DNA of 64,000 bases, from positions 100,461,735-100,525,734 of the forward strand of contig CM035153.1 of assembly GCA_020205615.1 (NCBI GenBank), in the 5' to 3' direction. This document shows positions 37,233-49,365 of this stretch, piece by piece (position 1 is the stretch's first letter; each line of letters opens with the position of its first letter). The notes beneath the pieces are model-generated. The model made no database searches and had not been told where the DNA came from. It saw nothing but the letters and a program-made list of their open reading frames with translations. Both the position numbers and the translations under genes were made by a program. The stretch comes from Panax quinquefolius. Taxonomy: Eukaryota > Streptophyta > Magnoliopsida > Apiales > Araliaceae.

Positions 37233-37615
37233 TTACTTATGGCTTGATATGACAATGATTGACTTTAGTGGTTTGGTTGCTTGAATTCGCATAACAGGTT
37301 GGTTAGGAATATGAAAGCTAACAACCTTACGAAAAGCATGATGAGTAGTTAACCAATCGATTCCTAAAATCACATCAAAGGCAAGTATTTTCAAAGTGAT
37401 AAGATCGACAGGTAACGTGAAAGTGTCGATTTGAATCAAATAAGATTTATAAACAGTGGAGCTAACGAAGGTTTCTCCTAACGAAGTATCAACATATAAG
37501 TTAAAGTCTAATTTTTTTTCTGGAGTCAAATTTAAACGTTGAACACAAGCAGGAGAGATAAAAGAATGGGTAGAATCGGTATCTAATAAGGTATAGACTT
37601 CACAAGAATTTATAA
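37233..37615 (-). pseudogene. Aspartic protease of E2, active-site Gly changed
   Basis: The minus strand reads YTLLDTDSTHSFI at about 37605-37568, then LDFNLYVDTS, DVILGIDWLTTHHA and VVSFHIPNQP (37529-37290). The catalytic triplet D-T-G of aspartic proteases is D-T-D here. The overall length and the terminal ILGIDWL motif are as expected for the clade. A frame break separates the active site from the part starting at 37529. Confidence 0.75.
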
Positions 37616-37619
37616 TTAA

Positions 37620-38839
37620 CTAACCCGTGATAACTTCATTTGAGTTCCGCACTTGTTGGGAAGTCATGACAACAGCTCTCCCTTGAACTACCGGCTTTGA
37701 CTTTTCTGAGACGGCCTTTGGTGCCTCCTTCCCAGCTGGACTTATCTTCGGTGAACGAAAAAATCGAGCTAGGTGACCTTCTCTTCCACAATTGTAACAC
37801 GCTTTGTACGGCATCGTGCAGTTTGGACTGATGTGTCCCTCCCCTCCGCATTTGAAGCATATGATAGGTGGTCGTTCTCCTTCTTTAACAACGGGTGATG
37901 GTGCTGACGTCTTTCCATCATTGTTGAATCTCCTCTTCTTGAAATGTCCATTCTTATTATTTTGGCCATGATTACCACTGAAGTGGTTACCATTTCTGGC
38001 ATGTTGATTCCCTCCACGCTTATTGTCACCACTTCGATGACTGCTATCACTGGCAATATCATTTTGTCGGTTACTCTCTTTTGGTTGGGTTGACTCATTA
38101 TCGCGCTCTAATAACTGAGCCCTATTAACATCATCTGAATACAAACAAAGTTTATGAGAGATAAGATATTGACGAATCTCGGGTTTCAAACCTCTTAGAA
38201 AACATTCGCGTCATTCTCTCCTCATTATCAACCAAATGGGACGCAAATCGAGACAACTCGGCAAACTTAGCTTTGTACTGCGACACGGTCATGTTGTTTT
38301 GCTCCAGTTTAATGAACTCTACCTCTTTTACGTGACGAATACTTTCGGGAAAATACTTGTCGTTGAACAGTTCTTGGAACTTCTCCCAAGACATCTTTAG
38401 TGCGACAGGTTGAGTTCACTTTACAGATTTCCAATAGTAATCTGCCTCTGCCCGCAACATGAAGGTGGCAAAAGGAACCTTTTGCTCCCCGGAGCATCCC
38501 AAGACATCAAATATCTTGTTGATCTGCTTTATCCACGTCTCCGCCTTAAGTGGTTTTGGATCTCCAAAAAACTCCGGTGGTCCCAACTCCTTGAACTGTT
38601 TAGTAGTGACCGTCTGAGAGTTGCCATTGTTTCCACCTGCATTTTGGATAGGAGCCGCTCTCGCCTGATGTTGCATGAATTGCATAAAACTTCTGAACGT
38701 CCCATCGTTCATCATTTGATCGTTGTTATTTTTCCTGAGGATTATTGTCTTCCTGTTGCACATTATCCTCGGTATTAATCTGTGGTGACTCAACGGTCTC
38801 ACGTGCTTCATTGCTTATCTCAATATTTTCGGATGCCAT
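37620..38839 (-). pseudogene. gag: gag of E2, nearly complete
   Basis: The start ATG is at 38839 (MASENIEISNEA). A frame change near 38740 leads into the main reading (MNDGTFRSFMQFMQHQARA, KQFKELGPPEFFGD, WIKQINKIFDVLGCSGEQK). A stop codon falls at about 38416, and the core continues (MSWEKFQELFNDKYFPESIR, MTVSQYKAKFAELSRFASHL). After another shift near 38190 the linker and zinc knuckles follow (38189-37620): CFKCGGEGHISPNC is perfect, CYNCGREGHLARFF has lost its last Cys. It is the best-preserved gag in the window. Confidence 0.85.
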
Positions 38840-39012
38840 TTTCAAATACTGCCACAAAACAAGGGTTAATTAACATATCACATATTATCCCTATACTCTG
38901 ACTGACCAATTAAATACCAAATAAACTTAGGTAGGTCATACTAGAGAAGGAATTTCTCGTCTCTCCCCTCTTAGTTCTTGTCTCACATCTCAGCCAGGGA
39001 TCATATCCCTAA

Positions 39013-39025
39013 GCTTTGATACCAA
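39013..39025 (-). promoter_or_regulatory. Primer binding site of E2 (initiator tRNA-Met type)
   Basis: The minus strand reads TTGGTATCAAAGC one base from the 5' LTR. The plant consensus TGGTATCAGAGC differs at one base. Confidence 0.8.
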
Positions 39026-39026
39026 C

Positions 39027-41892
39027 TGCGATGCCCCCAAAATAGGTATACATCACCCATCTTGAGTCGCCAAATATATGGTATAAAATTCAAATACAAC
39101 TTAATTATACAACAGTTGTGTAAAATATAACAAAACATAATCTAAGAGTTTTAATAAGAATATTGTCATTTAGACAATAGCCACACTCAATGGAGTCTTC
39201 ATTACATTTATTGTCACACTATTTAACAGAACAGTGAGGACTACTAATGCTATCATCTGGACCGTCACTCCGTTTCCCTACTAGTCCCGGATCCTGAAGA
39301 GAACAATGAAAGCAAAAGGGTGAGCTCAACTAGCCCAGTAAGAAATATTATGACTAAGATAATGCAGAATAAATTATCGTTAGCCTACAACAGTGTTAAA
39401 TTGAAACAATATAACAAACATTAAGTTTAACTGCAGCGGAACAAGCAATCCATTAGAAGAGTCAAGTAGAGAATAAAATCTACTATCTTTTATGATTTAA
39501 AAGGTTTTCATCACTTTTATCATTTGAGACTCGACAATAAATAATCCACATCATCGAATCATCCACGCACTACTTCTGAAGAGATATTCTTTAGTATCAC
39601 GACCATAAATTATCCATGCACACGGGCCAAGGATATTTGTGTATTCATTAATGGTTATGATCATGCCAACAACTGTCCATCAATGCACTACGGGCCAATG
39701 AGGACTTTTACCACATCATTTATAACATTACGGTCATGATTATACCGAATGATTCCTGGTCATAATCATATCAAGTCCATCTATGCACTACATGCCACAG
39801 ATGAATTTCAACAGAATATAAACATGAGGATGATGACAATGATATAGGAATTCAATAAAACAAGTTCAAGAATAAATTTTTAAAGATTTATAATCTAATT
39901 TATCCAGAAATCAATAATGTCCAAATTGTCAGCATTATACTTCTTTGTAGAGTAAAATTCAAGAATGCTCAGAAGAATATTTATATGAAAAGATATTGGA
40001 TGAAGTGCAATTATCAAGGATATCTAATAATTTCATGGAGTATAGATGCCAAAACTTTAACCAACTGAGTATAATAAAGAATGGAATAACAAAAGAATTC
40101 ACCAGGCATGCGATAGACCGCACAGACAGGTTATTCCAATAGAATAATAAATAATGGAACCAGGTCATGCGTAAACGCATAGATAAGATATTCCAACAGA
40201 ATAATAAATAATGGAACCAGGTTATGCGTAAACGCATAGACAAGATATTCCAACAGAATAATAAAGAATGGAATAACAGAAGACTTCACCAGGCATGCGA
40301 TAGACCGCACAGACAGGTTATTCCAATAGAATAATAAATAATGGAACCAGGTCATGTGTAATACGCACATATAGGATGTTCTAACAGAATAATAAGGAAT
40401 GGAATAACAGAAGAATTTCACCATGTATGCGGTACTTCACATAAACAGGTTATTCCAACATAATAATAAAGAATGGAATAACAGAAGAATTTCACCATGT
40501 ATACGGTGAGTCCAGATATCAAGTTATTCCAACAGAATAATAAGGGATGGAATAACAATAGCTCTCTTCATGAATACTGAAAGAAATAATACCCCTTACC
40601 TTAGAAAAAGCGGATCTTTGGAATAGTGAGGTAGCAGACTTCTCTTCTTCTTTCTCTCTATAATTTCTCTCTATAATAATTGCTCTATATCTTGAGTGAA
40701 TTGGTGAAGAATAATGAAGAAATGAGCTTCTATTTATAGAACAATATAGTTTTGATAATTGCACATTTTGGGGCTCAGAATATTACAGTATAATACCTTC
40801 CTCTTTTCCTTTATTTTTAATTTAGTCTTGCAAGTATTATCAAACTTGCACCACCTCCCCTAATAGTAAATCATGCGAATCAATAGTAAATCATGTGAAT
40901 CAATAGTTCTAGACATGTGAAAATATGAATTACAGTATAGTTCCTCCATCTATACCTCCATTTTTAACTTAATCATGCAAGTATTATCAATTTTGCACCA
41001 ACTCCCCTAATAGTAACAAGGATGTGAATCAATAGTACACACATGTGAACAAATAGTTATAATCATATGAATTAATAGCAATTAATTGCTCATTTATCTG
41101 ATTAATTACCCGACTGGTCAGTATAACTACCAGACATCCATTAATACCGAAATAAATGTTGATTTCCACTAACACTAATAATTCCAACACAATGGAACTA
41201 TCAATTTCATCTTTAATCAACACGAACTTATTCATCATTAATATTATAACTCACAATATTTAATAACCAGGTCGTTCCCAGGAAAGAGGGGGCTTTCCGA
41301 TAAGGATTTCTCCTTATTGGCGCACAATTAGATGACCAAACCTCTCCTTGACAGAACTTCTAGACATTGTAAATATTGAAATTTAATAATATGAATAACT
41401 TTGTCGTCTCAATTATTGATTTAATAACATAAAATGCAGATGATACTGTGACAATAATTGAATCAATAATATGAGAGATATGATGCAGCAATTACTTTAG
41501 CAATAATTGAGTGACTTCTCACGTAAGCATCAATAACCAATACTGCGTGCTATTATGCAACCACACGTATTATTGTACTTTTACTACCGGGTAGTTCAAC
41601 AGTTTTAACGGTAAAACTTTTGCCGTTATTTTTATAAAATGATAATTCTGTCATTTTTTAACTACGACAATTCTTCCGTTGTGGGGTCCACCAATGATTG
41701 TGCCGTCGTACGGATATTCCCCGATAAAAAGAATATTCCCAGGCCAAACGAATATTTTATAACAACTTGCATACTTTGCAAAATATTTAAATATTACCCA
41801 CAACTATAACATTATATCAAATCCACACCATAATATTCAAAAAAATATTTTGAGAAATCTAAACCTTTATTCATAAAATTTGGGGTCTCACA
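39027..41892 (-). repeat. 5' LTR of E2
   Basis: 2866 bp, + strand ends TGCGATG...TCTCACA, mate of 33378-36243. It has the same tandem 65-75 bp units at about 40075-40540, a minus-strand TATAAATAG box (40730-40738) and CTATTGATTCAC-type short repeats. Confidence 0.93.
40730..40738 (-). promoter_or_regulatory. TATA box driving E2
   Basis: Minus-strand TATAAATAG in the 5' LTR. Confidence 0.55.
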
Positions 41893-42015
41893 GTAGACAT
41901 CATTCTCTACTTGACTCTTCTAATGGTTTGTTTGTTTCGCTGCAGTTAAACTTGTTGTCTATTGTATTCTATCATTTTTAACACTGTTGAAGACTAAGGA
42001 TAATTTATTCTCCCC
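41893..42015 (+). repeat. Plus-strand LTR P3, last part, truncated
   Basis: Resumes with the duplicated GTAGA and matches 24770-24880 of P2. It stops at 42015 where the next element begins, so about 0.9 kb of the P3 3' end is missing. Confidence 0.75.
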
Positions 42016-42817
42016 AAATTCAGGTACTTGAAACCCGAACTCGGTGCTTTACGATACCATTTCTATGAGCGGAAATAATACTAATAATAATAACAATAAT
42101 ATAAATGTCAAACTTAACTTACATTTAATAGAGTCTAATCCCAAGTACGCAACCTTTACTACATTCTTTACATGATATATAATACATATCATTATCTTAA
42201 TACAGTATAACTATTACAAAAGATACCAATAATCATATTCTGTTTGCTTTCCTTTTCACTTGTCCTTGCCTGAATCTTCGGGTTGATCATGCCTAGCTGA
42301 AAACATTTAAATTTAAAGTAAGAATGAGCATTTGGGTGCCCAGCAAGTAATAAACATTATAAATATAATTAGCTGAAATAATTAAATGTTTTTTTTGTAC
42401 ATCACTTCTACAACGAGTTAATAGTTGTGAAGTAAACTGAACCAATAATAATAACATAACAATTTTATACCAAAATTTTGAAACTATGTATTGGCTATAA
42501 ATAGGGTTAAGTTAACATACTATGAACATTATTTTCAATTTTTGAATAGGTTTAGCGAACTTCATCCGCAAAACCGTCATAACTTACTACTAGCGCGAGG
42601 TGTACATCCCATGGACCTCAGTATTGATCAATACTACATGCAAGAACGATATTATCGTTCACTCATCCGCTTGGCCATGAAAGCGCATAAAAGTTTTCCT
42701 TGATCGGGATGTTCATACTTAGTCTGAATCCAAACCAAAATAATTTGATTGGATACAAAAGGGTTTTATCATATTCAATGATATTTCTAAATCTATTTCT
42801 AGCTATCAAATAGCTAG

Positions 42818-42820
<3 letters not shown>

Positions 42821-42897
<77 letters not shown>
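42821..42897. repeat. (TA)n microsatellite in F3 left LTR
   Basis: About 38 TA units. The right LTR has a shorter tract at the same place (50196-50242), so the tract length changed after insertion. Confidence 0.9.
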
Positions 42898-42900
<3 letters not shown>

Positions 42901-43499
42901 ATTAAATACAATGATTATCCAAGTGAGGACACTTGAATAACTATATTTAGAAATTAATAAACATAATATATATCCTGAATTATATAATATAATATCATGT
43001 TGATAAACAATGATCTGATATAATATATATAACAATAGGGTTAATAATCTAGTACAATAATAATATAATTCTCAAACTTTCTTACTCATGTCCATCAGAT
43101 AAAGAAAATGCAAAGGTAGGATACTTTTCGTCTGCACGCTTATAATACACAACTTAGTTTTATCTTTTATATCAAACCTATCATTAATAAGATCATTTGA
43201 TCGATTAGAATAACATATTATAACACATATAGCACTCGCTTATTACAATCAAACATAACCTAATCACCTTATCACACATATTCAACGATCGTTCAATCAC
43301 AAACAAACATTAATACAATTCAAAATATCTAAGTCCAGATCAATTTTTGAAATATATCGATTGTACTACTACGACTTTATCGGTAATTATCGAGTCTAAG
43401 ACTTTATTATATAAGTTCAATATCTTTAGATAAAATATCAATCATATTATTTTTAAATGACTTATAATAATTTTTAAATATTTATTATAATTTATCATG

Positions 43500-44400
43500 A
43501 ATTTTCAAACACCGAAAATCATTATTAAATGATTTAAATATTAAATAATTCTATTATCATTAACATTTAATTAATATTAAACTATTAATGAAACCATTGC
43601 CAAAATATTAAAGTTATTTATAATAACTTAAAATATTTTTAAAGTATTTATATACCCTTAAATGATTTTTAAAACATTTAAAATCATTTTAATTAATTAT
43701 CATTAATATTTAAATATTAATGCACTATTTATCCAAATATTAAAAAAGTCATTAATTATAACTTAAAAATATTTTTAATTCATTAATATCCTTTTTAAAT
43801 GATTTTAAATAAATAAAACCATTTTAAACTATTTATTTAATATAATTATTAAATAAATTTAATATCATTAATATTAAATTAATATCATTAATATTAAATT
43901 ATTAATGAAATTATCCTTTAAATATTAAAAGTTATATTTTATAACTTAAAATATCTTTAAACACTTTATTTTCATTTAAAATAATTTTTATAATATTAAA
44001 ATCATTTTAAACTAATTTATTTAATATAATTATTAAATAAATCTAATATCATTAATATTAAATAATTAATATTTTTCATGAAAAAATATCAAAAGTTATA
44101 TTTTATAACTTAAAATATTTTTATAATCTTTAAATCATTTTTATATGATTTTTAAATCATTAATTCTATTTTTCATAATTTATTTAATACATTTATTAAA
44201 TAACTTAAAGATCATTAATATTAATTAATTAATGAAATTCATCACAAAATATTAAAAGTCATTAAAAATAACTTAAAATATTTTCTTATATCATAATATA
44301 ATTTTAAATGATTTTTCATGTATTAAAATCATTTTTAAATAATTTATTTAATATTATAATTAAATAAATTAAATACCTTTAATATTCAAAAATATTAAAT
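43500..44400. repeat. Diverged tandem repeat, unit about 165 bp, inside F3 LTR
   Basis: Each unit holds, in order, TTTATTTAATATAATTATTA, CATTAATATTAAAT, ATTAATGAAA, AATATTAAAAGT and ATAACTTAAAATATTTTT. The landmark TAACTTA occurs at 43624, 43759, 43942, 44106 and 44269, giving spacings of 135, 183, 164 and 163. The right LTR has the same array at about 50880-51780. Confidence 0.65.
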
Positions 44401-45808
44401 ATTTATGAAATATATTCAAAATAATTAAAAACTAATTTTTGGACTTTTAAAATAATTTTTAATAATTTATTTTGTATTTTTAATAATTAAAAACTAATTT
44501 TTCTATTTATTTAATAAAAAATAATTAATTTAGTAAATAAACTGTCAAGCTAAAAGACTTTTATAACGCGACAGTAATCTAATCATATATAGGTGTTCTT
44601 CGTGTTCTTCATGAAAACCTATAAATGTATATCAATGCCAATGGTTCAGTAGTTTTTGACCAATAATAATTTCATGATCCATAAAGCTTCGGGTGTGATA
44701 TGACTTTGATGAGGTAGTGTATAATGTAATACTACAACTATAAAGCAACAATCATAAACAAACATCAAAAACTAAAAGCAAGATCTAAGCCTCAAAAAAA
44801 CATGTGTCGAAGTTTTTCTTCATTTTCTAGTTTTCCGAAATGAAGAATAATTCAATAAAGTACACTTTTGATCTCATATAACTTTGATCTGATATAACGT
44901 TTTTGTGTTATTATAAGGTTTCAAAGTTTGTAGATAAATGGTAGACAACATATATCATACACATAAAATCAAAACAACAACATCACAATAGCTAGATCCA
45001 TGCTTCGGCAAAGGTTTTGTTAGAATCAACGTTCTTCTCATTTTCGGAAATTCCAAAAATGGTTTTCGTGATCAATCCAAATCCACTTTGACCATCCACA
45101 CAATCCATTATATTTATTGTATAAGTGATATAAAGGCATGAATTTGAAGCCCATATAACATCTTATATAATATACCGATACAACAACAACATCAAAACAC
45201 TTAACATCCGATGATTTAAGTAGTCAAAAATATCTTGTCGAGACACTTTGAATGGAGTTTTACGGTTGCCCGAAACTCTTGGTCATCATCTTTCGGTCAC
45301 CGACTTTGTTGACCAAGAATATCTTGCAACCTGGATCTGATTCAAGCATGATTTCAAATCTAGATCAAAGATATCATTACAGACTACAGGTTAAAACATT
45401 TAAACAGCAAAAAACACACAATGACATCAGATCTACATAGGTCCGACATTCGTTGTCGTTCACTAAATTTTTTTTTCCCAAATTTTGAAAAACTTAAATT
45501 TTGAGCACTTTATGTTTATGGATCTAACATCTATCAACCCGGATCACTTATATACACTACATAGAACATATTTAAACACATAAACACAACTTCTAACACA
45601 TCAGATCAAGATTAAATTTTGATTTAGGGTTTTATACCTTTATGATGAACAAATTCTTGATTCTATGCTTCGATTTGTTTATGGTGTTAGTGGGGCTTGT
45701 GTTTTGGGACCGGTATGCAATAGGCTTACTATTTTTAGAGGTTTTGGAGAGAGAGAAAGTGGTTTGAGTGAATGAGCAAAAATGAACTTGAATATGATAT
45801 TTTCTCTC

Positions 45809-45812
<4 letters not shown>

Positions 45813-45852
<40 letters not shown>
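45813..45852. repeat. (AT)n microsatellite in F3 left LTR
   Basis: AT units followed by GTATATATATGTATGCATATG. The tract is almost absent at the matching place in the right LTR (about 53140-53160). Confidence 0.8.
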
Positions 45853-47489
45853 GTATGCATATGTAAATCAAATCAATTTGATTGATTATCATGTTTAATG
45901 TCACATGGGGTTAGTGAGTGTTAGTCAACCACTCTAATCTTAGCAAGATTTGCAAGAAATCTTCAATTATGCAATAAGGGCAAAATGGTCAATTGGCTTG
46001 GAATTTTAATGGCACATTGGTCATTTGGCAAACCCTTAGGGTTTGACCCTTAGGGTTTAACACTAAGGTTTAACACAAAAATTGTAGGATGTCTAAATTA
46101 GGGTTTGAAAATATAACATTTTAGTTTCTTAAAAATGTAATTTAGAGTATACTAATTATAATTAGCTTTCTAATTACATTATATTTGAAAATTAGGTTTA
46201 GGCTTTACTAATTATAATTAAGATTGCTAATTTAGTAATTAGGGCTTACAATTTACAAATTAGGATTTATAATTTAAATATTGGGGTTTTCTAAAAATTA
46301 AGATTTCTAAATATTAATTAGGGTTTCTTTAATTAACGTAAAATTCTATAATACTTAACCTTAATCATACTAACAATTTATTATATAATAATTCCCAATT
46401 CAAATTGAGTTTTAAATTAGGGTTTTAATTAAGGTTTCTAACTTTTTAGAAATTAGGGTTTTAAATTTAGAGATTAGTTTTTTTTCTAATTATTATATAA
46501 ATGTATAATAACTAATCATTAAACACATTAACACAATAATATTACAATTATAAAATGACTTAACAAATTCTTTAAATCGTATTTGACTTTCTTAATTAGG
46601 GTTTCTAATAAATTAGAGTCCATAAATATTAATTAGGGTTCAAAATAATTAGGGTTTTCATAATTAAAATTAATTCTATATATTATATACATATCATTAT
46701 TCATATAATAATAATGACTTAATAGATTTTGAAGTCTCGTTTTGACTTTCAAACTAGGGTTTACCAATAATATAGGGTTTTCAAATACTATATAATCATT
46801 GACCAATCATTAACAATGCATATCATTACACATACATTATATATATATTTATACACTAAAAAAAATCAAAATATAATTAATATTATATTATTATTCTCAT
46901 TCCTTGATCAAAATCTAAAATTAGGGTTTGGATTCCATATCCCATTTATCTTTCATATATAACATTATTAATTAAGTTAAATAATTAACTTAATTAATCT
47001 AAAATAAATTCATATAATAAAATAAAATAATTATTATAATAATTCTATAATCATTTCATATATTATTTAAATAATATAAAATCATATTTTCATGGAAAAT
47101 AATTAATAAAAACATTTCTACTATAAAATTAATTATTATAAAAATATAATTTATAATGATCAATAATTTCTAAAATAAAATTATTTAAATCATTCATGTA
47201 ATAAATATATTTTATATTCATCACATAAATACATACACATTACTTTGCACATATTCTCACCTTTAAAATAATAATAATAAAAAAATTTATACGCAAAATT
47301 TCTGATTTAATTATATAGAAAATATCGGGATATTACATTCATCCTCCCTTATAAAGATTCCGTCCCCGGAATCACCATTTTAAAACCTATATATACCAGG
47401 GTACATCGCATACACAATCATTGCAAGTAGATCTCGATCATAATTGATCGAACTGATCTTTAACTATTCAGCATAAAGCTTATCTATCT

Positions 47490-48287
47490 CTCTTAAATGG
47501 AAAATTTGATTTCTAATAGAACTCAATTTCCTCCTTCAAAATAATTTATAAAATAATATATTATATATATATATATAAGAAAATCATATATAAGAAAATA
47601 AAATTTGTTTGAATAATACACGGAGTTGCATCCCCATTTTACTACCGATTCTTGAATATTCATGTTGAAGACTCTCATGCGGTTGATTACATTGGTTTGT
47701 TTGTTGAAGTTGGTCCCATTGTTATCGCCAATGTCCCTGTCACGCTTTTTTTTCATATTCGCATTCCTTGCCTCCTTTCTCCTTCTTGGATAGTCTTTCA
47801 CCTTATGCTCCATTGATTCACAAATAAAACACCCACTATACATTCTTGGATTGGGCGGTTTGGAGAGATATGTCCCTCCCCCTTACACTTATAACACACA
47901 AACTTTTCTTTTTTCACATTCACTTGAAATGATTCTTTTCAAGATTCTTACATTACACAACTTGTTTCTTTCCACCTCCTCGACTTATTTTTCGGTATTC
48001 CCAAATTATCTCTCTCTTTCTTTTCCAAATCCTACTACCACTACTCCTTTTCCGATTCTAGCTTGATTTGCCTTCCACCAAAAATTCGCCTCCCCTTTTG
48101 TCGTATAGGTGGCAAAAGTTGTCTTTTGCCCCTCCATTATCCTAGCTATCATAAACGCTTCTACAGGGTCAGTTGATCCTCTAAATCCTGGCAATTCGAT
48201 TGTCTTGAAGTCTTTGATGTTTGTCGATCGATTATCTAGCTGATTTCCCGTGGTTGGTATTCCATTCTGCATAGCTTGAGCGTCCAT
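47490..48287 (-). pseudogene. gag: gag remnant of F3 with zinc knuckles
   Basis: The start at 48287 gives MDAQAMQNGIPTTGN, then FKTIELPGFRGSTDPVEA and TTFATYTTKGEANFWWKA (to about 48060), the usual opening of a gypsy capsid but with residues missing between these motifs. A basic region follows in broken frames. The first knuckle at about 47905-47855 reads CYKCKGEGHISPNR, with Arg replacing the last Cys. The second (47832-47785) reads CFICESMEHKVKDY, with Tyr replacing the last Cys. The remaining 47490-47600 is AT-rich. No pol domain follows before the polypurine tract. Confidence 0.7.
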
Positions 48288-49351
48288 ATTCGCAAAATTC
48301 TATATCGGGTCTGGTTGTCCTCCAACTTTGTTGACGATGTTCTTCTTCGCCTTTTGTTTTCATTTTCATCTTTGGCGGCATTATCATAAATTATTCTTTA
48401 TTAACTTACATTCTAAGCCTTATCGTATACGCTTAACATATAACGCGAAAATTTCTATTCAAATAATCATGTATTCAAAATATTAGATTTTGAAAATTTG
48501 GTTTTCTTGTATTAACCAGTGTTTAGATAAATAATTACTATCTTTATACCAACTTATTTCATTAATCCAACATAGATTCATATTCATAGCACTTGACATA
48601 CCATAACACATACTGCTTTAAACATCCGTTATCCCTTTGTGACTCAAAAGTCGGAATCGCTTCCATAAACTATACAAAATATTATTACCATTACACGACA
48701 TACTTATCATATACACATCATAGAATCATACATATTCAAGTAATACTAATACTACTCATTTCTTACGCCTTCACTAAGGATCAATTGCTTAGTATTCTAT
48801 ATATTCCCATTATCCTCAATAATCCATTCACACACTATAACTATACCAAGTTCATCAAACTTACCACATACATTATGAGTTTAAGAACTCACCACAAACA
48901 TATATGAGTTTAAGAACTCGAAGCATCGACTTTATATTCTTTAACTATACTCTACCTATCGCTTATACTATCGCTTTTCGGTCCGAGATTACACATTTTC
49001 CAAATAACCACCTCATTGAGGTAACTTTTCAATTGAGCCTCTATTTCAGCTTATTTATATTGGCTTTGATATTGGCTCGATTATGGAGGTCGACTCCTTC
49101 TTTACGATCCGAGGGTATCCTAATCCTTTTCTATCGACATCTATACACAAAAACTATCTTTATTAACACATAATATATACACACAAATAATAATTTTTAT
49201 ATAAGTTATCTTTTATTTTGTTTGACGATGAATTTATTCAATTCATCTCCTTTTTTTAAACTCTATATGAGTTATTTGTATTTTCAACGTTTCCCTCTGT
49301 CTCCAAGGTTATAGCCTAAGGTCTATCCCACCTAAGGTTTCTAACCCTAAA
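48288..49351 (-). other. 5' leader of F3
   Basis: About 1.06 kb between primer site and gag. It is AT-rich with no domain I recognise on either strand, and contains a short direct repeat GAGTTTAAGAACTC at about 48876 and 48907. Plus-strand open frames here show no family resemblance. Confidence 0.5.
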
Positions 49352-49363
49352 GCTCGATACCAT
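49352..49363 (-). promoter_or_regulatory. Primer binding site of F3
   Basis: The minus strand reads TGGTATCGAGCT two bases after the LTR end. It is close to the initiator tRNA-Met type site TGGTATCAGAGC. Confidence 0.7.
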
Positions 49364-49365
49364 GA

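Larger units (their letters stand above)
33378..41892 (-). mobile_element. Complete Tekay/Del-like Ty3/gypsy element E2, strongly deleted inside
   Basis: An 8.5 kb element on the minus strand. The two LTRs are both 2866 bp (33378-36243 and 39027-41892) and look far more alike than those of E1, suggesting a younger insertion. The internal region is only 2783 bp (36244-39026). An exact 5-bp duplication GTAGA flanks it (33373-33377 and 41893-41897). It keeps primer site, polypurine tract, gag and protease. RT is cut after its N-terminus, RNase H is reduced to its last residues, and the integrase zinc finger and core are missing. It is inserted in the opposite-strand LTR P3. Confidence 0.93.
42016..47337 (-). 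repeat. Left LTR of F3
   Basis: Starts CCCCAAATTC (the terminal TGTAACGCC is lost) and ends CGGGATATTACA. Contents: (TA)n at 42821-42897; a nearly G-free block at about 43440-44530 made of diverged units of about 165 bp; and a region rich in TTAGGGTTT motifs at about 46035-46930. I see no coding potential. Confidence 0.85.

Noticed and set aside
46035..46935. Genuine telomere or subtelomere
   Set aside because: TTAGGGTTT motifs are scattered, not in perfect head-to-tail arrays, and occur in both LTRs of one retrotransposon.
48593..49173. Plus-strand open frames of about 90-105 codons between the F3 LTRs
   Set aside because: AT-rich leader sequence of a minus-strand element; composition gives membrane-like peptides by chance and no family is recognisable.
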